Shown one piece after another: positions 11,215-22,319 of a stretch of DNA of 64,000 nt (positions are counted from its first letter, which is position 1; each line of letters opens with the position of its first letter). The stretch covers positions 1,550,001 to 1,614,000 of the forward strand of contig BQMF02000005.1 of the NCBI GenBank assembly GCA_027922465.2, written 5' to 3'. The position numbers and the translations under genes were made by a program. The stretch is from Turritopsis dohrnii (taxonomy: Eukaryota; Cnidaria; Hydrozoa; Anthoathecata; Oceaniidae). Under the pieces are notes generated by a model, which saw only the letters and a list, made by a program, of their open reading frames with translations, was not told the DNA's origin and searched no databases.

Positions 11215-11885
11215 GATGGAATCAGCCAGTTGAATTTGCGAAAATCTCTCCTGGTTAGCTTTGCTGTATTTGGTCTGTTTACTTACGTTCCTTTGAATGA
11301 GACAATCGATATCACATTGGACTACTTGTTTTTGGGGAACGATCGAGTTGAAGGACTATCTAGATCAGAGTTTGAAAAGTTATTAGAAATTGCTACGACG
11401 GAATCGCTCATTATATGTGGTGGTGAAATCTAAAAGCAGATTGATGGTATTGCCATGAGCTCGCCATTATTCTCCAGTCCTTGCAAACATATTCATGGGA
11501 CATTTTGAATAAAGTGTTTGAAAATTTTGCTGGTATTTAGCCTCTCGTTTCTCAAAGATACGTTGATGATTGTTTCCTTATTTTTGAAGATAGAATTGAT
11601 GTGTCTCTTTTTTTTGACTTCACAGCACCCTAACATAAAGTTTACAAAAAAAAGGAAGAACTGGAAGTTAAAGCTTTTTCTTCTATAGATGTGTCAATCA
11701 TTGAACAAGGACATTTCTTCAAAACACGTACATATTACAAACCAAAAAGCTGGCTTGCACACAAACTGGTACAGTACGTAAATACAAAAATAAGTCTTAT
11801 CAAAACTTTACTATTTAGGGCATGGGATATTTGCAGTGATGGAACACTCAAAGCTTATTTCCCTATAAAGATTCCAAGTTAAAAT
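11215..11885 (+). pseudogene. Decayed Penelope-like reverse transcriptase
   Basis: Three frames together give the order expected of a Penelope-like reverse transcriptase: SLLVSFAVFGLFTYVPLNET, then SEFEKLLEIATTES, GGEI, a broken QIDGIAMSSP box, the catalytic YVDDCFLIFED (around 11560-11600), HPNIKFTKK, and finally YYKPKSWLAHKL with SLIKTLLFRAWDICS. The second box and the segment between the boxes carry stops and frameshifts (for example TAA right after GGEI at about 11431). No GIY-YIG domain follows. It is dead, and a different remnant from the one at 880-1045. Confidence 0.75.
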
Positions 11886-12529
11886 CATTTGGAGTGTAAG
11901 GAATACGCGGAAATTACAGCCATGTTGTAGAGCTCGAACAACGCCAATTCGTCAATCCTATAAAATCGCAAAAGAAGTTGTGGCAAATGTTTCAACTTAG
12001 AAATTTTCCTGTAAACTTTTCGGACGTCATAAAGGGTGTATTTTGTAATCCTGTATTCTTGTATCTAAAATGTAGTCAAAGCACTAGTTATCAGTGATTA
12101 TTGCTATTCACAAGAACGTCTAGTCTCGACCTACAAAAGTCACCTACTGTTGACACGTGACTAAAACATCATCAAAAAGATCTAAAAACTTTTTTTTCTT
12201 TTGCCTTAAATACACCAAGTCACCAAATCATCAACAAAGCTTTACAATAAAGCACTGCAACGAAGCTTTGCAATGAATTAACGTCTTCTTGGTTCGTATA
12301 TTTGTGAATAATGCTCCTCCGCAGTGGTTTTTTAACAAATATGGCCTGTGAGACATTCTTTCTCACATGTATCACCAATAACTTTTTAGTTTTGTTTGAG
12401 ATAGAAATAAGAAAATCAATTCGACTGGAAAAAAACAGGGCAATAGTAGGTAATGTCTCAAAGGCCAGTTCTTTGGATGACTTAGAACTCATTCCAAAAA
12501 CTCAATAAAGTAAGAAACGTCAACAAGTA

Positions 12530-12720
12530 TACAGTTTAACTCATGTAACTCGAATCTCCACGGGTATTCAAAATTTATTCGAATTATACGAGTTTCGGAT
12601 TATGGGAGTTTTCTTATAAGGGTAAACTCGGATGGGACAGAAGACTTTGTTCGATTTACATGATTATTCGAATTATAGGAGTTCGAATTACATGAGCTAA
12701 ACATAGTAGTTTCATGGGAC
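12530..12720. repeat. Decayed inverted-repeat element rich in TCGAATTA words
   Basis: Words such as ACTCGAATCTCCACGG, TTCGAATTATACGAG and GTTCGAATTACATGAG alternate on both strands. The opening resembles the better preserved end at 21426 (AATCTCGATAACTCGAAC). It is probably an old Tc1/mariner-pogo type MITE. Confidence 0.4.
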
Positions 12721-13004
12721 AATTTGAGTTCATCAAACTTTTTGCAGGAAAGTCTTATAAAAATGTTTGAAAGAACGAGGCATGACGTAATTTTATGCTC
12801 ACTGACCCAAGCAAATCTAACAAGGTTTTCACCATGAAGTTTTAATGAACTCAATTTGTCAAATGAACTGTATGTTAGATACATTCGATGAGATGATGAC
12901 GTACGTCAATCTTTTATTTTTTGCATCAACTATCCACGGTAACTATAATTTCTAAGAAACAAGATCATTTGTAAAACGTTGCAAAACAAATCACATTCCA
13001 AATA

Positions 13005-13441
13005 CACGTTGGGTTTTTTTTAAGAAACACGTTTTCCCAGGCAGCCTCGATGTTTCTTAAGATTTTCATGATTTGAGCCTGAAATGTTTCTTAGATGTTT
13101 CTTAAATTTTAGTTAGAAAAAACGTCTAGAAACATGGCGCATATTACATAACTAAGCTAAGAATAGACATATATAGCCGTGTATGTATATCTATTTTTCA
13201 TATAACACCTGCTTTATAAATATAACTTATTATTTTCATGTTGTTTAAAACATATTTTGTCAATTTGTCTATTTTTCTTTCGATATGGAAGAGTAACTTC
13301 CCGTCATATTAGCATTCCTTCAAAAATATATCAGTTGTGTTTCTTAATCTCAGCCTGACAATGTTTCTTAGGTGTTTATTAAGATTTTGCTATTTTGAGC
13401 CTCATGTTTCTTAAACTCGTGTTTCTTAAAAAAAAAACGTG
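13005..13441. mobile_element. 437-bp inverted-repeat element with CACGTT ends and TA duplication
   Basis: The left end is CACGTTGGG, a T-run and TAAGAAACACG. The reversed right end is CACGT, a T-run and TAAGAAACACG. TA flanks both ends (13003-13004 and 13442-13443), as for Tc1/mariner-type elements. The interior repeats GTTTCTTA many times and has no coding frame. Confidence 0.7.
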
Positions 13442-13449
13442 TATCGTCA

Positions 13450-14560
13450 TCGACTCAAAAGTACTCCAAACACAATAATAATTCCAGTAGGAAAGATATT
13501 TCTGGCGGGAAACTCTGCAGTGGTCGTAGTTGCGGTCGTTGTTTATTATTAAGGCTTGATTAAGTTAATGAGTTTCAAAGTATTCCCAGAAAACCTATTA
13601 GTGTTAATTTGTCACAGTTTGGCTAAGCGTTAAATTGTTTGTTTAAGTAGATCAGTTGTTTTTCTCAGAAGTCGAAACTTTATCGATCTAATTTAAATTT
13701 AAATTGCAATCATCGTTCCGAACTTCCTTTGAGAATGACTGGCATGTTTCGGAAAGCGCGGGAAAATTTAATGGAAATTCAAATTTCACTTTGTGGATTC
13801 GATGGTGTTTTTACCAGTAACATTAAGGCTTATAAATATCAAACGTGAGATCAGAAATGGCGGCTCATAAAGCATCGTCAACATTCTAAAGATGGAAAAC
13901 ACTAAAATCAGCAGCTTTCGCTGCTGACAAAAAGATGTGTGGTACTAGTTAGTGAGTGACAATGGCGAGTCAATCAGAGAATACTATATCATCTGACCTG
14001 CGTGACCAAATTCCGCTCATACATGCATGTGATACAGTCACCATTAGAGTTCTTGTGTCTTCCAATTCCAATATTTTGCAAGTTTAATTCATCACTGTAA
14101 TTCTAATGGATTTTTCACTGTATTTTTTGGCTCTTACCTAATTTCTTTAAAACAGCAAATTTTGATACAAAATACGTATCCATTTCTTTTGTTTGTAGCA
14201 AATAGTTTCTGGTGTTTCTTGGTTAAGCCTAGTTTTCACTTTTTAAAAGGTGTGTTGGCATCAGTGTAACTTAGGAGATAAGGTAACAAAAATGTTAGGT
14301 GGAATTTCAGACAAAAAAGTTTAGATCTATCTGGTTTGCATATTGCAAATTAGTTATGAAATACTGCTACCGTCTTGTGCCATATAGCTCTCGTAACTTA
14401 CCAAAGAGTCTCTCTGAATAAACTATATTTACATGAAACAATGGAAATGTTCTTAAATTGAACAATCACAGAATTTTTTATCGCCTTAATACACATGAAT
14501 CTACCCTAATCACACTTCCATTTCATCTAACTTTTCAGATAATTGGGAACCAGGTAACCT
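13450..14560. other. Intergenic stretch downstream of gene C
   Basis: No gene is seen. A segment near 14020-14060 (CATACATGCATGTGATAC) matches 18755-18775, and 11990-12110 matches 19005-19105 (TTTTCCTGTAAAC and CATCATAAAG-like words), so this is remodelled duplicated flank. Confidence 0.45.
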
Positions 14561-14562
14561 TG

Positions 14563-16184
14563 TTATGTCAATGTTTGGTATACATCCTGACCATGTCCCA
14601 CTGTAAGGGGTTGGTATACATCCTGACCATGTCCCGTTGACAAGTGTTGGTATGTATCTTGACCGTGTCCTACTGTAAGGGCTTGGTATTCATTTTTGTC
14701 ATCCAAATTACAAGCATTCAAGTAATCGGTGTCTTCAGGATACATGTCGGAGTATTTGATACGTAATTCTTGACCTGTTTGAACATTTTCATATATTTTC
14801 GATGTATTATAATTTACTTGGTGGGACATTTGATTGTTTCGAGACGTTTCCAAGATATTTGACGAAGCATCGGCAACATTTAATCGATCTTTCGTTTCAT
14901 GTACTACGTCGTACCAATGATGATCGCTGCTGTCGTTTAACGCGATTGTATCATCTCCTGCACTTCGATATCTTGTTCCAGGAACCGGTAATTCTTTGCG
15001 ATGGAAACACAATCGCAAATGTTTATTTACGACATTTCTTTTCAGAATGTATAACGTCAACGAGATCAGAATTATGAAGAACAGGATTCCTAGACACACA
15101 CCAATAATCAGTACTGATTTCTTCTTTGAATGGCTTGATGAGGAATCAGGAATTGTTACTAAAACATAAAGGGTTTATCTAATTGAGCTAGTCTCCATTT
15201 TTTAAAACATCATAGGTATAAAATAATGAGCACTGAATAAAAAATAAATTAGCTTATTACGTAAACTGTCAATTAAGACTTTCAATCAACCATCCCGTAA
15301 AGACAAACGCTAACATATTATCACCAAAAGTATTTTTGTTCTATGCTATGTTATTCCAACAAAGTAGACTTTTCTAAACACCTTTGCTCTGTATTTTAGC
15401 CAGTCAGGAATGGCGATCAAAAGCAAGAACTTACCTTTCTTAACAAACTCGATCTCCACAAAATGAGAGTCATATCCAATGTAACTGTATGGTAACTTGC
15501 CTGCCACAACTTTTGGGCATTTTCCTTTACAACCAACCAAAACAAGATTATTATGCATTGACCATCTTGACGACTTGATATCCGTCACGCTAAAGTTTCT
15601 GTTTATAAGTCTATCCACCACCTTACGTATCACATAGGCCATATCGCCGAAACAGTTGTCGCAATCGTTCATCCGTAACACCATGACAAACACAAAGGTA
15701 TCATTAACTTTTTCCAAATATTGAACAACTTCATCAAGATCAAAAAAGCATGAGAAATGTTTAACATCGATGTTTTCGTTGCTGTGATGGATGATGGCGA
15801 CATTTAAACCGTTTAGCTGTGAAGAATATTCTTTATCATTGATCATAATGGATGATTTGATACAGCCAGATGCATTTCCCATTAAATAACAGCTTTCACA
15901 GCCTCCACCACGAAGTTTAAGTTTTACTAAGGAGGAAGATAGAAATCGAAATGAATGCACTTTGGCACTATGTTTAATTAAGCAATACTTTTGGAAGTTG
16001 CCGTGGCACTAATTTTTAAACAACACGTGTGTGAGTTAACAACGGAAAATGACAACACCTTTGGATTATTTTTCGTTACAGAAAAGATGAAATATTTACC
16101 GGTATTTGGATTGCAAGACATCCAGTCCATGTCATAGAAACTTAATATGGCTACCAACACAATTTTGGTGATACCTTGACACAT
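14563..16184 (-). CDS. Gene C: ILEI-like single-pass receptor with YQxL-repeat tail
   Basis: The exons are 16184-16100, 15926-15435 and 15158-14563, 1173 nt, giving 390 residues. All junctions are phase 1 with GT-AG borders. Exon 1 gives MCQGITKIVLVAILSFYDMD, a signal peptide, ending in CNPNTG. Exon 2 (about residues 29-192) begins VKLKLRGGGCESC and shows the ILEI/FAM3 layout: SIMINDKEYSS, GLNVAIIHHSNENIDVKHF, TFVFVMVLR, a helix with VIRKVVDRLINR, and NNLVLVGCKGKCPKVV. Vertebrate ILEI/FAM3 proteins have GLNIALVNGKTGE, a valine-rich strand and WVFVGAKG at the matching places. Exon 3 has a stalk (PDSSSSHSKKK), a helix (VLIIGVCLGILFFIILISLT) and a tail with IYENV and four spaced YQxL motifs at the C-terminus. 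An earlier in-frame TTG exists, but ATG at 16184 matches the paralogs. This is the best preserved member with D. A receptor role is inferred from topology. Confidence 0.8.
14566..14694 (-). repeat. 36-bp coding repeat that multiplies YQxL motifs in gene C
   Basis: The last 43 codons contain YQALTVGHGQDT, YQHLSTGHGQDV, YQPLTVGHGQDV and YQTLT: a 12-residue unit repeated with changes at only a few positions. Gene B has a shorter form (HSQDVYQSLTMGHGQDLYQV) and D a diverged one. The high nucleotide identity between units points to recent slippage or unequal exchange. Confidence 0.85.
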
Positions 16185-16281
16185 ATCTTCAGATATTCTT
16201 AACAACAGCAAATCTTGATATTTCTAGATGACTTAAAGGGATGCGGTATCTGCATAGAAGAATCCATAAAGCATTCACAAC

Positions 16282-16329
16282 AAAATTGATCAATTTTATT
16301 TCAACAAATTAATTTAATTGGCGATTTAA
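16282..16329 (-). promoter_or_regulatory. Conserved upstream block of gene C
   Basis: AAATTGATC, TTTATTTCAACAAATTAAT and GGCGATTTAA lie 98-145 bases upstream of the ATG, in the same order as in the blocks of B and D. Confidence 0.5.
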
Positions 16330-16514
16330 TGTTCCCACAGTGTCAATAACTTTTATTCTAAACTTCTAAGAAAACATCTCTAAGTTCATCATAAAAATAA
16401 ACTTTTGGCAACATGCTTGCGATATTTTTTCATCTTTTCTTTAAAAAAATTCATGGTTTAGCATTCCCACTACTACTCCTAAAGTGTCCGAAGATATGTA
16501 TTTATAAATAGATT

Positions 16515-16640
16515 AGCCTGAAAGAAGTGGTGGAGTGCAACATCATGATGTTTCGTTTCAGTCTTGTGTTGATTAGGTTAAGTGCACCTAGTCATCTTGA
16601 CTCTCCTCCACACTTTCTCACTATCTACGCTTAAAGTAAA
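16515..16640. repeat. Diverged relative of the 9906-10061 element
   Basis: Words such as CAACAT, TGATTAGGTTA and GACTCTCCTCCACA are shared in the same order with the element at 9906-10061, but the outer CAGAGGCG ends are lost. It lies at a comparable place upstream of gene C as the other copy does upstream of gene B, so it may have been co-duplicated. Confidence 0.5.
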
Positions 16641-17344
16641 TTCTTGAGTGGTGGCTAAGTTATGTTTTAGTACTTTACATGAGAGGTTAAACGGGAAGAA
16701 AACTTTATGAAGGGATATAACTGATTAAGGATATAATCAATGACTATTTAGGCCGATTGAAATGAAGACACATTCCTGTTACGGTATTAATGCGCCATGG
16801 GACTTTATTAGGAATTTTGCCCAACTAATACTCATTTCCTGAGAATGAATATTTATTGTACACTTGATTTGTTTTCTCGTCCAGTTCCAGGACCCATCAT
16901 TGTATCGGGTTCGTGTTGGTGTTGATTTTTGCAATTTTACTTTTAGGTAGTTACCTTTACGACATCTGTGCTACCACTGTTGCATCTTGTCATCTCACCC
17001 ACGTTTGTCCATGCAACCAGATAGCTAATGTTGTTAAAGGATCTTCAAGCTTTCATACCCCTCAGAGACGTCGTGTTGTTCACTCATTTACAGCTAGTGG
17101 CTTTGCTTTACGTCTAGAGGTCAAGCTTTCCTGTCCTGTAGATGCAAAGAGAACCGCCACTTCTCAACGGCATTGTGTATGATGGGAACACAAACCACAC
17201 CGCTTTTTTCCATCATAAACTCCAGTAAACTTTGATGTGATTAGTTGGTGGGGTTTCTAATCAAAAATGGTAACTTTTGTGCAAGTTTCAATTTCTGTTT
17301 TCATGTGGATTTCTCAACTTATTTTCTCATTTCTCATTTTACTT

Positions 17345-17770
17345 GCATGACCCTTTATATAGTTTATTGGCCGAATCGTGGACATATACAAAGAGAACGA
17401 CTTGCAACTTATACACATCTTTCAAACATTCTGGTTAATTGAAATAGCTATATATAGTTAATTGAAATGGTTAATTGAAATAGCCGTCTATCAAAGCTTC
17501 GATTTTGTGGACAAAAGTACTATATACACCAAAATCTGTGTAACTCCTCAAAAGTCTTATTCAACATTTTAGATTGAGTATCTGCAAATCATATTTCCTA
17601 TAACTTCTTTGATTTTCCAAAGCAAATAAAGCCTCGTTAAACCCGCCCATTCCAGTCCAGTAAAATGTGAGCAGAAAATGAAGTCAATGAAATGTCGACA
17701 TAAAAGATTTTAATAATAGAAATGAAAGGCTTTAGGTATTGCGAGTCCTTCCATTGTTATACATAGTCGG
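17345..17770. repeat. Copy 1 of a diverged segmental repeat (partner at 34360-35050)
   Basis: Shared ordered words include TCGTGGACATATACAAAGAG (GGACGTATAAAAAGAG in the partner), AAACCCGCCCAT, and ATTTTAATAATAGAAATGAA followed by AGGCTTTAG. The partner is on the same strand 17 kb away. No coding frame is conserved between them. Confidence 0.65.
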
Positions 17771-17914
17771 ATGACATCATTTTCGGCACTTCATCAACAA
17801 CTAAGCAAAAGTTACGCCCTCCTGTCATTATTTTCTGTCATCCTGTCATCCGGTAGATGACAAAACTGTGGAAGCTTCCCATATCTTACTATTGTAAGAA
17901 GAAATATTGGCACT

Positions 17915-18200
17915 TTAGCCGGGGAAAAGCGACCAATTTTTTTGGTGGGTGACTAAAGTTTTCCCCGACCAAATTTTCTCCCGGCTTCTTTTCCCCGATA
18001 AGGTATACAATAGCTCAAACGTTATTGTAATATCTTGATTATTTTCTTCTTATATTGAAAATAATTAGACAGGAAAAGTGACTAATTTCAAAAATTGATC
18101 GGGGAAAAGTGACTAAAATTCTCTTAGGTGACTAAAATTTTCCCCGACAAAAATTTTCCCCAACTAAATTTTTTACTGACTTTTTTCCCTGGTGAGATAA
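17915..18200. mobile_element. Inverted-repeat element with GGGGAAAAGTGACTAA words
   Basis: CCGGGGAAAAGCGACC at the left and several GGGGAAAAGTGACTAAAAT or TTTTCCCCGAC words on both strands form a nested, partly palindromic structure around an AT-rich centre. Relatives lie at 24620-24800 and 27190-27270. It looks like a non-autonomous DNA element; exact ends are not clear. Confidence 0.5.
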
Positions 18201-18231
18201 CACCGTTTGTAGAAAGTCATACGTATATTTA

Positions 18232-18530
18232 TTGATGGCTCGAGTTTCTGATTACTTGAGCTTCTTTCGCTCAGTCTGAATGCGGTATTGTGATTTTTCA
18301 CAGAATCCTTAGGTTTTAGTTTTGTGACAGTTTGACATTCTCTGTAATATGCCCCCCTAGTCTTTTATAACTTGAAAAGAACAATAGTATGATTTACACA
18401 GTCTATTTTTCACTGATATTGCGGCCATTACTCACAAAGACTTCTAATTGGTTTTGTTAGATTTTAGTTTCTCTAGTCAGAAAGTTCTAACATTATATCC
18501 TTATTCAACATAGGCCAGGCTGTCCCAAAA
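18232..18530. repeat. Duplicated flank matching 8885-9180
   Basis: TTTTGTGACAGTTTGACATT here and TTTTGCGACAGTTTGACATT near 8932 anchor an alignment that continues through TTTTTCACTGA. It supports duplication of a long segment containing a receptor gene and its upstream DNA. Confidence 0.55.
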
Positions 18531-19224
18531 ATGCAGCTGATATTCCATTTCGTTTGCTGGTAGCTTGGTAAACATCGCTATGGCTTATGTGTTCTTTCCA
18601 ATTAACCTACACTGAGAAATATCAAGAGGAGAACAGATATTGCCGAAATAGGATGGTCATAAATCTTTACTTGCATCCAATGGGAAAGCAGATGCTTTAT
18701 TCTGGAGATAAGTGTGTTCTTTGAATTATTTGTAAATTTCCGCCACCGACGCTTGCTTATACATGCATATGTGATACTATCGCAATCGAGCTAAGTTTTT
18801 ATGTCTTATGTTAGTTATGAATTTTAGGTATACTTCTATGTCATTACTGTCATTAAGTCATAACTGATAGTTTTCTGAACGGATCAGATGAGATTGATTC
18901 GGTCTTTAAATTCCTAGTCATTCAACTGAAATAAATTGAAAGCATTGCATTTTGATAAGGTAATTTCGTCAATTTGCCAATTCTATTGAATCTCAATTTT
19001 TCAAATTTTCCTGTAAACATTTCTGGCATCATAAAGAGTATTTTGTGGTCCTGACCTTTCGACTAGCATGGACTCAAAATAAAGTCAAAGCGCTGATTAC
19101 CCAGGGACCGCGGAGCGGAGTTACCTGCATGATTAATTTCCAGAAATATGAGACTTGTATGTAATAAGAATTTATGAGAAACTATTCGACATAAAAGCCA
19201 TTTAAAGCATTTATAAATCTCTCT

Positions 19225-19390
19225 CTATAAATATATAACAAGTATTATGTCTTTCCAATCTGTTTCATGCAGGATCCCCTGTACTCTTCCAAACATGATA
19301 CAGTTTAAGAACAGAAAGATTTTCCAACACTATATTCCAATGTTCCTTAAGTAAATAAGCCAGGAAACAGAATTCAACTTTGGGTTACAA
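19225..19390 (-). repeat. Conserved 3' block of gene D
   Basis: AACAAGTATTATGTCTT, TTCATGCAGGATCC, CTTCCAAACATGATAC, AGAAAGATTTTCCAACACT and TTAAGTAAATAA match blocks beyond genes A and B. It starts about 110 bases after the stop of gene D. Confidence 0.65.
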
Positions 19391-19502
19391 TGTCGGATAA
19401 ACCTTCCATTTTGGACTCTTCAACAAATCTGAATATCATAGTATTACATAACGGCTCTTTCAATATAAGCATTTCTTCATTAGAACTAACGGAAGGCTTA
19501 CA

Positions 19503-21987
19503 TTAGCTCAATGCTTGATATTCATTCTGAGCTTGCCCTCCTGTCAGAGGTTGATATTCAGTTACGTCATCCAAGTCACTAGCACTGTAATAAATGTTTT
19601 GTGTTCGACAGGAAGTCAGTTGTGATTGGTTGTTACAGGTGTCTGCTGACGAAGCACTTAAATTCGTTAACTCTGTCGAAGATCTTGCACGAGAAATCTC
19701 TCCATCGCATGGACTGTAGTAAGTGTTTTCAGATTTCTTCTCCACAGTGTCTTTAGGGTTGACATAGCAGTATTCAGAACCTTGTTTGGGTACTTCTTGA
19801 CCCGTCTGAACATTTGCCGCAGTTTTTGATGTATCGTAATTTATATGGTCGTAAATTTGATCGTTACCAGTCGCTTCGTATATATTTGACGAAGCATCGA
19901 CAACATTTTCGTAACCTTTCTTCTTCTCGGGCGTAATATGTATTATATCGCTCTGTTTATTATAACTACTGTTGTTGAATACGATCGTATTATCCCCAGC
20001 ACTCAAATTTCCCGTTTCGTCAACCGGTGCTTTTTTGCGACGTAAACATAAAAGCAAATGTTTGTTTACAAAATGTCTTTTCCAAATGTATAACGACAAC
20101 ACGATAAGAATTATGAGGAACAGGATTCCTAGACTCACACCAATAATCAATCCTGATCTGTTATTTGAATGAGTGGATGAAGGTACAGGAATTGTTACTA
20201 AAATATGGAAACAGATCTTGTTACTTTAAAGTCATCCCTGATTTCAAGACATACACAAGGCATACACAAGGCATTCACACGTTTTACAGATAACTTTTCG
20301 ATTTCAGGCAGACAAAAAAAACTATGCATTTATATCTGTCTGTTTGTAAAGTCATATGGAACAACGAAAAGCATTCATTTTTTTTATGTACATATTTTTT
20401 TTACTTTTTTTTATTATTATTATTTATTTATTTTTTTTCGTGTGCGTGGTATTGACCATTGATTGGTTACTTACAGGGTTGGGAGGTCGTAGAGAGTTTA
20501 GTCCCATTTTTTTTTGCCCTATTGAAGACTTGATCAAACCTTAATGTTCATGTCGAAGACTCCAATACTCAGTTTCATTTCCCCTCAAATATATTGATAC
20601 CTGTTCAACTCTTTTCCCAGATAGAGATTTTGAAGGCTGAATTATATACAACGTTTCCTGTTGACCTTATCATTCACGAAAAGTGTGGAAACTCGGAACG
20701 TCAGGGTTGGTCGCAACCATAAACAACCATCAACTGACGTCTAGAAAACGTCGGGGTTGGTCCCGTCTTTCCTCTGAGCTGGTAAATAAGAAATGAAAAC
20801 ATTCAGTTACTTACCATTTTTACGAAATTCTATTTCCACAGAATGCCCGGGGTCTGACCCAATGTAACTGTATGGCAATTTGCCAGTCACAACTTTTGGA
20901 CATTTCCCTTTACAACCAACCAAAACAGCAGTTTCTAACCCATAGTCCCATTCTTCTATCTTAAACATATCTCCTGTCTTCTTAAAGAGAAGATTGTACC
21001 AATAATCATAATTTAACTCGCAAGAATTCTGTGTCACTATGACAACCACAGAGCTGTCATTCAGTCTTTTGAAATAACGAACAAACTGTTTCGTTAGATC
21101 AAAAAACAATCCACGAAGTTGATCAAAGTTTTTGACTTCGACATTTCCGTTGTTTTGATCGATGACGGCGACATTTAAGCCGTCGTGTTGTAGAGAATAT
21201 TCTTTATCATTGATCATTATGGACGATTCACAATACCCAGAAATGTCTGCTTTCATTGAGCATGAGCTTTCACAGTCTATACCACGCAGCTTTAGTTTGA
21301 CTAAAACAGACCAAAGTAAAGTAGTAAAGTAATGTACATTTTTGTTACTATGACTACTGTGACACCAAAATTTTATCTTTTCTTATCAAAAGCGAACATC
21401 GTGCAATCGATGTCCGTGTGAAGTACAGTGGAATCTCGATAACTCGAACCCCCACGGGACCGAGAAAATAGTTCGACTTATGGAATGTTCGACTTATCGG
21501 GGGTATTTTAGGAGAAAGTATTGGTGAAGGGGAATTCGAAATTGGTTCGAGTTATTGAAAGTTCGAGTTATCGGGGGTTCGAGTTATTCAAAAAACTAAA
21601 CTTTAGCGGTAAATGTACTGGAAGCGAATTGGAAGTGATGTTTTCAGAATCTGTGATATTGGGGACCTGCGAAGTGTGGCGTAAGCAAAAGTTATCTTCG
21701 GGCGGTACAAGAAGGTATTACTTCTGCTTTCATCATGGACAGTAACTCCTTAGAAAATGTATTTTAACCTTTCTATAAATCTAAGCCGTTAAAAAATTAT
21801 AACGAACTTTCGCTGGCTCAAGTCGAGGCTAATGTTAACGTGGAACAGAAATTTACAACACCTGTTGGAATATTGTTCATTACAGACAAGAAAAGGTTTT
21901 ACCTGTATTTTGATTGCATGATATCCAGTTCACGACAGTGAAACTTAAGATGGCAACCAACAAGAGCTTGGTCATGATTCTACTCAT
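19503..21987 (-). CDS. Gene D: ILEI-like single-pass receptor with the longest tyrosine tail
   Basis: The exons are 21987-21903, 21300-20815 and 20197-19503, 1266 nt, giving 421 residues, with all junctions phase 1. Exon 1 reads MSRIMTKLLLVAILSFTVVN, a clear signal peptide, and ends CNQNTG. Exon 2 carries the ILEI-like domain: GLNVAVIDQNNGNVEVKNF, a loop with LRGLFFDLTKQF, SSVVVIVTQNS, a single-strand segment with YDYWYNLLFKKTGDMF, and AVLVGCKGKCPKVV. Exon 3 has a short stalk, a helix (MIIGVSLGILFLIILIVLSL) and a tail of about 180 residues with GYENV, IYEAT, IYDHI, YCYVN, TYYSP, IYYSA, YQPL and YQAL. YxNV fits the Grb2 SH2 preference and YxxL/YxxI fits ITAM/ITIM-like or endocytic signals; these functions are inferred. 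The long intron between exons 2 and 3 (20814-20198) holds T-rich sequence only. No disabling change is seen. Confidence 0.8.
21426..21605. repeat. Inverted-repeat element end, pogo/Tigger-like
   Basis: TA is followed by CAGTGGAATCTCGATAACTC and then by alternating GTTCGACTTATCGGGG and TTCGAGTTATCGGGG words. CAGTGGAATCTCGATA with a TA flank is the terminus style of pogo/Tigger-type MITEs. I could not place the far end. It sits in the first intron of gene D. Confidence 0.5.
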
Positions 21988-22264
21988 GTATAAGAGAGCC
22001 TCTGTTTTCGGTTTGAAAATATTCAACTGACATAAAATCTCAACTAGTGTATTTATAACGAAAACCTTCTTCCTAGTAGATCTTCAATGTTTTTTATAAA
22101 TATTTTTATAACAGATCTCTTTTGTCATAAACAAAATGACTCTGCGAAGGAGAACTGCAACAGATTTAACAAGAATTTATTATCTGTGTAAGCGGTTTTA
22201 TAACGTCATGTTATATGAATCTTAACTCTTCTTTTCACAGAAAAAATCAAACCAAAACGTTTAT

Positions 22265-22314
22265 AACAGATTGATCTCTTTTATTTGAACAAATTAATGT
22301 AATCAGCGATTTAA
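22265..22314 (-). promoter_or_regulatory. Conserved upstream block of gene D
   Basis: AACAGATTGATC, TTTTATTTGAACAAATTAAT and AGCGATTTAA lie about 280-330 bases upstream of the ATG; the order and spacing match blocks of B and C, though the distance to the ATG is greater here. Confidence 0.5.
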
Positions 22315-22319
22315 AACCG

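Noticed and set aside
16913..17182. 89-codon plus-strand frame with a hydrophobic start
   Set aside because: It begins at TTG and not ATG, has no splice-bounded continuation and resembles no known domain.
20205..20544. Two overlapping phenylalanine-rich frames
   Set aside because: They arise from long T runs inside the second intron of gene D.
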